Source: an uncultured Lachnospiraceae bacterium (GTDB taxonomy: Bacteria; Bacillota; Clostridia; Lachnospirales; Lachnospiraceae). From it: a stretch of DNA of 6,751 nt. The notes beneath the pieces are model-generated. The model was given only the letters and a program-made list of their open reading frames with translations, searched no databases and was not told the origin of the DNA. A program made the translations under genes and the position numbers. Shown piece by piece: positions 1-4,983 of the stretch (within the stretch, counting starts at the first letter, position 1; each line of letters opens with the position of its first letter). Where the stretch lies: positions 1-6,751 of the forward strand of contig CAMWNY010000136.1 of assembly GCA_947175775.1 (NCBI GenBank). The letters run 5' to 3'.

Positions 1-32
1 CGCTAAGGAATATGGTTGCTAAAGCAACCGCG
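1..32 (+). repeat. Bulged hairpin with AAGGAA motif, copy 1
   Basis: This folds as an outer stem CGC (1-3) with GCG (30-32), a one-sided 10-nt bulge TAAGGAATAT (4-13), and an inner stem GGTTGC (14-19) with GCAACC (24-29) around the loop TAAA. The outer stem may extend left of the window. The same architecture recurs at 6406-6440 with different stem bases, which suggests a structured element rather than chance. The pairing is read directly from the sequence; the strand and function are inferred. I cannot name a known family for it. Confidence 0.55.
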
Positions 33-42
33 CTCCGGCGCG

Positions 43-68
43 AGAGTCCGGCGAGGCGGACTCTTTTT
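43..68 (+). terminator. Terminator-like hairpin near the left edge
   Basis: AGAGTCCG (43-50) pairs with CGGACTCT (57-64) around the loop GCGAGG and is followed by further T residues to 68. It has the form of an intrinsic terminator for a transcript entering from the left. It follows directly on the bulged hairpin and a small GCGC-TCCG-GCGC hairpin (30-41), so it could instead be the 3' domain of one composite structured element. Confidence 0.5.
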
Positions 69-328
69 GATATAGACTCGCGCAGAGGCAGTAAGGCATT
101 GGGGCGGAACACGGGGCGTACGGCGGGTGGGAAAGTAGGAATGGACTTTTCTGCGTATTTGAAACAGGAAAAGCAGATATTATACTATATGCCTAATTTT
201 TCTGAGTAAAATTCTGCAATTCGCCCTCTAGGCAAACGCAAAAAACTATGATAAACTCATAAACAAGAATATAACAATCGATTAACATATGAGCAAAACA
301 TGTAATACAACAGTGAGAGGTGATAATA
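69..328. other. Gene-free stretch upstream of the GH32 gene
   Basis: I see no supported gene here. The left part (70-140) is GC-rich and the right part (180-328) is AT-rich. An open frame covers 12-209, but it runs through the hairpins at the left edge and has no ribosome binding site. The promoter of the GH32 gene should lie here, but no clear -35/-10 pair is visible. AATCGATT (276-283), a perfect 8-bp palindrome with a central CG, is a possible half of a LacI-family operator, but its flanks are not symmetric. Confidence 0.5.
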
Positions 329-1900
329 ATGGAAAGAGAATTAGAGATTACAACCCCATACATATTCCTGCCAGTCTGTGCAGGGAAGGCGGAAACAAAG
401 CTTGAAATTTTCCTGGAGGACGAATCGGCGTTCCGCAAAAAAATATATGAGTTTATGGTTCCTGTTGCGGATGATGATACAGATACAGAGCAATACCCAT
501 TGGATTACTATGCAGGGATTCCGGTAGAACAGTATTTGGGCAGGAAAATCGTAATCTGCGCAGACGCGTCCAAATCGTTTTTGAGCTGCATCAAAAGCGA
601 AAATGAAAATAACGAGCATAAAACGCAGTTACCGCGTCCGTTAATTCATTTTACCGCAGACACCGGATGGACGAACGATCCAAATGGGATGATTTATGCG
701 GATGGTATATACCATTTGTACTTTCAATATAATCCCTTTAATACTTCATGGGAAAACATGAGCTGGGGGCACGCCACAAGCACGGATTTGCTGCACTGGC
801 AGCAGCAGGACACAGTGCTGTTTCCGGACGAGAGCGGAACGATGTTTTCGGGGTGCGCAATTTCAAACGAGCGTTCTTTGCTTGGGCTGCCGGACGATGC
901 AATTTTGTACTTTTACACTGCCGCAGGCGGTTCAAACGCGTGGAGTAAGGGGTTAGCGTTTACGCAGAAAATTGCGTACAGTCTTGACGGCGGGAAGACG
1001 TTAATTAAAATGGATAATCCGTGTCTGTCCACGATTGAGAAGGAGAACAGAGATCCTAAAATATACTGGCATGAGGAAACGCAGGCATATATCATGGTGC
1101 TGTTTTTGGAGGGAAATGATTTTGCAATTTTCCGCTCGCAGGATTTGCAGCAGTGGGAGCAGTCAGACCGCTTTACATTGGACGACGCGTGGGAGTGCCC
1201 CGACTTGCTTCGACTGACGTCCGATACGGGCGAGACGTGCTGGTTTTTCTGGACTGCGGACGGATTTTACTATCCGGGAGAGTTCGACGGATTTCATTTT
1301 AAGGTTCAGGGGAAACAGCGCAAGGCGTATGTCAATAAGATACCGTATGCGGCACAGACGTATTTTGGCATTGCGGACCGTACAATTTCGATTCCGTGGC
1401 TGCGTTTGGAAAACGACGGCAGATTGTATACAGGGGCATATGGATTGCCCGTAGAACTGACTTGCAGGAACACGGAGAATGGGTATATAATAGTACAGAA
1501 GCCCGTCAGGGAACTGATGCAGCAGGCAAAACAGACTGCATACGACAGCGTGGCAGGTGAAAAGATGCTGTCATTTGGCAAGGATAAAAAGGCAGCCGTG
1601 CTCAAAATGCGTGCAAAGGAGGACTATATAGGCAGCTATGCGTGGGAATTTAACGGCAGTACTATCGCTTATAATCCCGAAATCGGCACATTCTGTGTTG
1701 ACGGGGAGCAGTACCAAATTGGCTGCGGGTATCAGGAATTTCTCTTTGTCATTGATGACAGGATTTTGGAAGTCTTTTTTAACGGCGGCAGGCAGCTTGG
1801 AACGTTTGTTCTGAAGGATACAGCCGTGCAGATTAAGATCCCGAATGAGGCGGCGTTTGCTGAAAACCTTGTATATTATATAGAAGGCAGCAATACATAA
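329..1900 (+). CDS. GH32 beta-fructosidase (levanase / sucrose hydrolase type)
   Basis: This predicted glycoside hydrolase family 32 enzyme cleaves terminal beta-fructosyl bonds in sucrose, fructo-oligosaccharides or levan/inulin with retention. The ATG at 329 is preferred (523 aa) because GAGAGG at 315-320 sits 8 nt upstream; an in-frame GTG at 320 overlaps that site. The family landmarks are intact: WTNDPNG at residues 114-120 with nucleophile D117, the RDP motif (R241-D242-P243) with the transition-state Asp, and WEC with acid/base E289 followed by C290. The five-bladed propeller spans about residues 104-385, followed by a C-terminal beta-sandwich that includes ILEVFFNGG. Residues 1-100 form an extra N-terminal domain resembling the beta-rich module that precedes some Bacteroides-type levanases (DUF4980-like, by memory). 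There is no signal peptide, so the enzyme is probably cytosolic and acts on imported short sugars. The family is secure; the exact substrate is not. Confidence 0.95.
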   Translation: MERELEITTPYIFLPVCAGKAETKLEIFLEDESAFRKKIYEFMVPVADDDTDTEQYPLDYYAGIPVEQYLGRKIVICADASKSFLSCIKSENENNEHKTQLPRPLIHFTADTGWTNDPNGMIYADGIYHLYFQYNPFNTSWENMSWGHATSTDLLHWQQQDTVLFPDESGTMFSGCAISNERSLLGLPDDAILYFYTAAGGSNAWSKGLAFTQKIAYSLDGGKTLIKMDNPCLSTIEKENRDPKIYWHEETQAYIMVLFLEGNDFAIFRSQDLQQWEQSDRFTLDDAWECPDLLRLTSDTGETCWFFWTADGFYYPGEFDGFHFKVQGKQRKAYVNKIPYAAQTYFGIADRTISIPWLRLENDGRLYTGAYGLPVELTCRNTENGYIIVQKPVRELMQQAKQTAYDSVAGEKMLSFGKDKKAAVLKMRAKEDYIGSYAWEFNGSTIAYNPEIGTFCVDGEQYQIGCGYQEFLFVIDDRILEVFFNGGRQLGTFVLKDTAVQIKIPNEAAFAENLVYYIEGSNT

Positions 1901-1956
1901 ATGATTGTAACAAAAACGACTTGTAGATAAGATTGCATAATGAAATGGAGTAACAA

Positions 1957-1979
1957 GGTTGAAAATTAAATCTTCAACC
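1957..1979. promoter_or_regulatory. 23-bp inverted repeat between the GH32 and LacI genes
   Basis: GGTTGAA (1957-1963) and TTCAACC (1973-1979) are perfect inverted arms. The 9-bp centre is itself nearly symmetric, with one mismatch. It lies 47 bp before the LacI start codon. No T-run follows, so it is a poor terminator. An operator for the downstream repressor (autoregulation) or for another dimeric regulator fits better. It lacks the central CG usual in LacI-family operators, so its binding protein is unknown. Confidence 0.4.
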
Positions 1980-2026
1980 AATAAGTATTATGCGAATCAA
2001 TAACTTGAATTACTTGGAGGCTAAAT

Positions 2027-3004
2027 ATGGCGACTTTAAAGGATGTTGCGAGGGAGGCGGGGCTGACCGTCGGCACAGTATCCCGTATCCTGAATAATCG
2101 CGGATATATCAGCAGCAACGCGCGGGAAAAAGTAGAGGAGGCGATGCAAAAGCTAAACTATCGCCCGAACGAGGTGGCGCGTTCGCTGCACGGTAAGAGC
2201 ACAAATACAATCGGGCTGATTGTGCCGCATATCAAGCATCCGTACTTTGCGGAAACGATTAGTAATTTGGAAAAGCAGGCGTATAATAAAGGGTATAAGA
2301 TTCTGCTCTGCAACTCGCAGAGCATACAGGAAAAGGAGAAGGAATATATTGATATCTGTACGGGAAACCGGGCGGCAGGGCTGATTTTGTGCAGCGGCAC
2401 GGTAGATACAAAGGTGTTTGAGAAGGTAGATATTCCCGTGATTACAATGGAGCGCTTTCTCGATAACGGGACTGCATGTGTGGAATGTGACAACAAGCAG
2501 GGCGGCGAACTGGCAGCGCAGAAGCTGATCGCGTGCGGCTGTAAAAATCTGCTGCATATCGGTACAATTGGGACAATCCACATGCCCGCGGATATGCGTA
2601 CGGAGGGTTTCCGTGAGGTCTGTCAAAGAGAAAAAATTGCCTTTGTAGAGCTTTCCACGGAGGAAGAGCAGTACAACAATATGGAGTACGACGAGCTGCT
2701 GGAGAGCGTATTGAGAAAGTATCCCAAGACAGACGGCATGTTTTTAAGCAGTGACGTGATGGCGGCGCAGGCATTGCAGGTATGCCGCAAGCTTGGAATT
2801 TCAGTGCCTGACCAAATGAAAATAATCGGTTTTGATGATGTCAATATTGCCTCGCTGACAACACCGCAGCTCACGACCATTCATCAGCCGGTAAAGGAAA
2901 TGGCGGAAATTGCAGTTAACCTGCTCCACGACGCCGTTTCCGGGAAATTAGTACCGAAACGAACCGTTTTGCCCGTCTGCCTGGTAGAACGGGAAACGAC
3001 ATAA
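2027..3004 (+). CDS. LacI-family transcriptional repressor, probably of fructan/sucrose use
   Basis: This 325-aa protein has the full length of the LacI/GalR family. Residues 3-24 form the DNA-binding helix-turn-helix (LKDVAREAGLTVGTVSRILN). The hinge helix follows at about 47-57, with the minor-groove leucine in ARSLHG. The remainder is a periplasmic-binding-protein-like ligand domain, with HPYFAETISNLEKQAYNKGY in its first lobe and GFDDVNIASL (268-277) near the C-terminus. GGAGG (2016-2020) lies 6 nt before the ATG. The gene follows the GH32 gene on the same strand after 126 bp, so the likely job is to repress that enzyme until a sugar or sugar phosphate binds. The regulatory target is inferred from position only. 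No transporter or kinase gene is in the window. Confidence 0.93.
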   Translation: MATLKDVAREAGLTVGTVSRILNNRGYISSNAREKVEEAMQKLNYRPNEVARSLHGKSTNTIGLIVPHIKHPYFAETISNLEKQAYNKGYKILLCNSQSIQEKEKEYIDICTGNRAAGLILCSGTVDTKVFEKVDIPVITMERFLDNGTACVECDNKQGGELAAQKLIACGCKNLLHIGTIGTIHMPADMRTEGFREVCQREKIAFVELSTEEEQYNNMEYDELLESVLRKYPKTDGMFLSSDVMAAQALQVCRKLGISVPDQMKIIGFDDVNIASLTTPQLTTIHQPVKEMAEIAVNLLHDAVSGKLVPKRTVLPVCLVERETT

Positions 3005-3021
3005 GGAGGAATCTATAAGAC

Positions 3022-3061
3022 AAAAATCGCTCGGACAGGAATACTGCCGGGCGGTTTTTTT
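3022..3061 (+). terminator. Intrinsic terminator after the LacI gene
   Basis: AAAAATCGCTCGG (3022-3034) pairs over 13 positions with CCGGGCGGTTTTT (3047-3059), including two G-U wobbles. A run of seven T residues covers 3055-3061. Because the two wobbles pair only in the + strand RNA, the terminator serves the GH32/LacI side. It separates that module from the BlaI-like gene. Confidence 0.88.
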
Positions 3062-3080
3062 GTCAAAAAAACATCTTTTC

Positions 3081-3109
3081 TTTACAGTATTTCATACGTG
3101 TAGCACAAT
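3081..3109 (+). promoter_or_regulatory. Promoter with embedded operator for the BlaI-like gene
   Basis: TTTACA (3081-3086) and CACAAT (3104-3109), 17 bp apart, form a plausible sigma-A promoter. Between and overlapping them lies an inverted repeat, TACAGTAT (3083-3090), TTC, ATACGTGTA (3094-3102). The arms are perfect except for one extra G at 3098. TACA...TGTA half-sites are typical of BlaI/MecI/CopY operators, so autorepression by the next gene is a good inference. Confidence 0.6.
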
Positions 3110-3152
3110 GAAATTAATAAAATAATTTACAGAGAAGAGACGGAGTATTAAC

Positions 3153-3413
3153 ATGGAAAAATCAATTGTATATGAAATGTTACAGTCGGAAAGCCTGATT
3201 ATGAACTTTTTATGGCGCGAAGGGGCAAAAACATTTGTCGAAATTATGACGTATTTAAATCAGAACGAGGGCAGGGACTGGAAAAAGCAGACGGTCAATA
3301 CGTTTCTCAGACGGCTGTCGGACAAGGGACTGATTTCGGCGGAGGAAACAGGGAGAAATCGAATCTATCATGTGTTCCTTTTTGTCGACGCTTACAGGGG
3401 GATGGGGGATTGA
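3153..3413 (+). pseudogene. BlaI/MecI-family winged-helix repressor, probably frameshifted
   Basis: The 86-aa reading frame carries a near-complete BlaI-type DNA-binding domain: helices 1-2 (about residues 12-37), recognition helix KKQTVNTFLRRLSDKGLI (44-61) and wing EETGRNRIYHV (64-74). GGAG at 3142-3145 lies 7 nt before the ATG. Full family members have about 120-130 residues, with a C-terminal dimerisation region and protease site, and that region is missing here. The frame ends just after the G-runs at 3397-3401 and 3404-3408. Skipping one G there gives RGWGIDRQAAEDLKAMVERE and a stop at 3475-3477, only 1 nt before the next gene's ATG, for about 107 residues. That tight junction is what an intact blaI-blaR1 pair looks like. 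The protein may still bind DNA weakly as a monomer, or it may be dead. Confidence 0.75.
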
Positions 3414-3477
3414 CAGACAGGCTGCGGAAGATTTAAAAGCGATGGTGGAGAGGGAGTTTATACAGGAGGAGGAATAG
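3414..3477 (+). pseudogene. Displaced C-terminal end of the BlaI-like repressor
   Basis: In the frame shifted by one base relative to the preceding repressor, the sequence reads DRQAAEDLKAMVEREFIQEEE (starting at 3412) and stops at TAG 3475-3477. It has no start codon or ribosome binding site of its own. It is charged and helical in character, as expected for the end of a BlaI-family dimerisation region, and it ends directly at the next gene's start. It is best read as the original C-terminus separated by a single-base change. Confidence 0.5.
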
Positions 3478-3478
3478 C

Positions 3479-3928
3479 ATGACGCTGCTGCATACAATGA
3501 GTCTGACGGGAAGTGCTGTGACGGTGGTTTATCTGCTGTCCTGTTTTTGGACAAGGCGGTATCTGCCCGTACTTTGGCATAAGGTGTATTTAATAATCAA
3601 TATCCTGCTTTTTCTTGTGCCGCTTGCGCGGTTCAAATCAGAATATATAGAGGTGCTAAACAAATATTTCTGTTATGAAGCATGGTTTCAAAAAAATGAT
3701 GCCATTCAAAACATGCTTCATTATACGGTCTTTGTGTATCCAAGCGGCGTGTATGTATCCAATGCGTCGATTTATCTTCTTATTTTTGTTAGCATCTTGC
3801 TTGGGACAGGAGGGCTTGTGATTTTCATGAAGAGATATCTTACCGTATATCGGCAAATGATGAAAGGGGTGGAATGGTACAAACAAGGAGAGGCTGTTGT
3901 AAAACAGTTGGAAAAAACGGACCTTTAA
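3479..3928 (+). pseudogene. BlaR1/MecR1-type (M56) sensor, N-terminal membrane part only
   Basis: This 149-aa membrane protein matches the start of M56-family sensor proteases by layout: three hydrophobic segments at about residues 4-24, 36-51 and 97-117, then a basic amphipathic stretch MKRYLTVYRQMMKG. GGAGGAGG (3465-3472) lies 6 nt before the ATG, immediately after the remains of the BlaI-like gene, the usual repressor-sensor order. Family members have about 350-600 residues with an HEXXH zinc protease domain, and neither is present. After an A-run at 3912-3917 the next frame stays open (see the following entry), so a frameshift plus an internal deletion is likely. The family call rests on gene order and topology, not on a catalytic motif. 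Without the protease it cannot cleave a repressor. Confidence 0.65.
3504..3622 (+). repeat. 119-bp direct repeat, copy 1 (inside the M56 fragment)
   Basis: This stretch recurs at 6633-6751 with 6 differences in 119 positions and no gaps, at an offset of 3129 bp. It encodes residues 9-48 of the M56 fragment. The right boundary is set by the end of the window, so the true repeat is probably longer. The left boundary is real: the bases before 3504 and 6633 do not continue to match. Confidence 0.95.
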
Positions 3929-4009
3929 ACGGATACAGAAAAATGCGCTAAAGAAAATGGGATTGTTTCTTTCTGAGGGTGAATTTAAGGAATATATTAA
4001 CGAAAGCTA
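3929..4009 (+). pseudogene. Out-of-frame tail after the M56 fragment
   Basis: One base out of phase with the M56 fragment, the sequence reads about 28 residues (FKRIQKNALKKMG, then LFLSEGEFKEYINES) from 3924 to a TAA ending at 4009. Frame correction at the A-run 3912-3917 would join it smoothly onto VVKQLEK. There is no start codon or ribosome binding site. It does not contain the HEXXH protease region. It looks like the end of a broken coding region, but I cannot say which protein it came from. Confidence 0.35.
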
Positions 4010-4015
4010 ACACAA

Positions 4016-4057
4016 TTTTGACACCTTTTTGACACTCTTTTGACATGGTTTTGTCAC
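4016..4057 (+). promoter_or_regulatory. Four-copy 11-bp direct-repeat regulator box
   Basis: The hexamers TTGACA (4018-4023), TTGACA (4029-4034), TTGACA (4040-4045) and TTGTCA (4051-4056) recur at exactly 11-bp spacing, each preceded by at least one more T. One hexamer plus a 5-bp spacer per helical turn is the layout known for PhoP (TTAACA-like) and WalR (TGTWAH-N5-TGTWAH on the other strand) response regulators of the OmpR class. The array sits just upstream of a promoter with a good -10 and a poor -35, where an activator would act. Which regulator binds is not known. Confidence 0.65.
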
Positions 4058-4086
4058 TTTATTTCATGCGAATGGTAGATTATACT
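4058..4086 (+). promoter_or_regulatory. Activator-dependent-looking promoter of the secreted protein gene
   Basis: TATACT (4081-4086) is a good -10 box. The hexamer 17 bp upstream, TTTATT (4058-4063), is a weak -35, and none of the nearby TTGACA hexamers is at a usable distance: the closest, TTGTCA, is 24 bp away. This suggests dependence on a protein bound at 4016-4057. Transcription would start near 4093, giving a leader of about 75 nt before the ATG at 4167. Confidence 0.5.
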
Positions 4087-4166
4087 AATGATATCGTAAA
4101 AGAAAGCAGATAATGCTATGCTGATGGTAAGATTATAAAATGTATTTTAATACTAGGAGGTAAAAT

Positions 4167-4826
4167 ATGAGGAAAAAATTGTTGTGTATTGTTGTATCTA
4201 TGACATTGCTAATGGGTATGACTGCTCATGCTTCGTGTACAACTGAAGGTAATGGCGGTGATGTGATAGACAGAGTGGTTCCAAGAGAAAAAGTGGCTGA
4301 ATTGGAGAAAATAGCTTTAGCAAGTGAAGAGGGTAATATACAAGCTTATGCTTCATCAGGAGTATATGAAGATAATGATACAAGTGAGACTGCATATCCC
4401 TATTCTAAGACAACAAAAATTGAACATAGAGATGGTGAATCTTTAGGACATTTTAATTGTTATTATACTTATACTCATCTTGAAACGAAAGATGATGTGG
4501 ATTGGTTTAAAGTAAATGTAAGAACAGGATTTCGTTATGTAGCTGCGTTAAAGAATGTATGGTCAGATCAAATCAGAGATATGCGTCTATACTATCAGAC
4601 TTCAAATGGTACATGGAAATATTTGGAAGCGACAGAAAAAGTATCAGGACAATCAATCTTTCATTTTGTGCCAACTGTGACTACATATTATATTGAGATT
4701 TCAGGTGAACCCGCACCAGGGCATGCTCATTCAGACAGGGTAAATTGGTTTGCTGTAGAACGAGACGGAACAATTGATGAAAGACCACTTCCATATAGTA
4801 ATAATCCGTCCTGTGCACTTCATTAA
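4167..4826 (+). CDS. Secreted protein with a PPC-like beta-sandwich domain
   Basis: This 219-aa protein begins with a clear Sec signal peptide: MRKK, a hydrophobic core LLCIVVSMTLLMGM, and an AHA cleavage site after residue 22. A cysteine follows at 24, but HASC is a poor lipobox, so release by signal peptidase I is more likely than lipidation. Residues 66-198 look like a bacterial pre-peptidase C-terminal (PPC) domain: DDVDWFKVNV (109-118), RLYYQTSNG (140-148), TYYIEISG (173-180) and VNWFAVE (192-198). Such domains usually accompany secreted proteases, but no catalytic domain is present here. AGGAGG at 4155-4160 lies 6 nt before the ATG. The gene is visibly AT-richer than its neighbours (38% G+C in 4261-4320 against 48% in 2101-2160, hand count), which hints at separate origin. 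It is single-gene, with its own promoter and terminator. Its function is unknown; the domain call is made by eye. Confidence 0.8.
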   Translation: MRKKLLCIVVSMTLLMGMTAHASCTTEGNGGDVIDRVVPREKVAELEKIALASEEGNIQAYASSGVYEDNDTSETAYPYSKTTKIEHRDGESLGHFNCYYTYTHLETKDDVDWFKVNVRTGFRYVAALKNVWSDQIRDMRLYYQTSNGTWKYLEATEKVSGQSIFHFVPTVTTYYIEISGEPAPGHAHSDRVNWFAVERDGTIDERPLPYSNNPSCALH

Positions 4827-4847
4827 CAGGAATAGTTGAATGTTTAA

Positions 4848-4894
4848 ACGAATAATGTATACTTTTTACAGTGATGGAATTATTCGTCTTTTTT
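4848..4894 (+). terminator. Intrinsic terminator after the secreted protein gene
   Basis: ACGAATAAT (4848-4856) pairs perfectly with ATTATTCGT (4879-4887) around a 22-nt loop, followed by C and six T residues (4889-4894). It starts 21 bp after the stop codon. The stem is AT-rich and the loop is long, so its efficiency may be modest. Confidence 0.72.
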
Positions 4895-4906
4895 ACTAAA
4901 TTTTTG

Positions 4907-4938
4907 TTGACAAATGACGATATAATTAAACGTAAAAT
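4907..4938 (+). promoter_or_regulatory. Tentative promoter of the unknown 403-410 aa gene
   Basis: A consensus TTGACA lies at 4907-4912 and a consensus TATAAT at 4921-4926, but only 8 bp apart, too close to work together. The next -10-like hexamer, TAAAAT (4933-4938), is 20 bp from the TTGACA, longer than ideal. One of these boxes is probably used, but I cannot decide which pair. Confidence 0.35.
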
Positions 4939-4983
4939 AACGAAAGATTCCCTTAGATTGCGCATCTGAAAAAGTATATTGAT

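Noticed and set aside
12..209. A 65-codon open frame at the left edge.
   Set aside because: It runs through three consecutive hairpins, has no ribosome binding site and gives an arginine- and glycine-rich low-complexity product. It is more likely chance in a structured region.
4016..4057. The four TTGACA-like hexamers as a CRISPR array or as multiple -35 boxes.
   Set aside because: The repeat unit is only 11 bp with 5-bp spacers, and none of the hexamers is at a proper distance from the -10 box TATACT.
4907..4926. TTGACA and TATAAT as one consensus promoter.
   Set aside because: Only 8 bp separate them, far short of the 16-18 bp that sigma-A polymerase needs.
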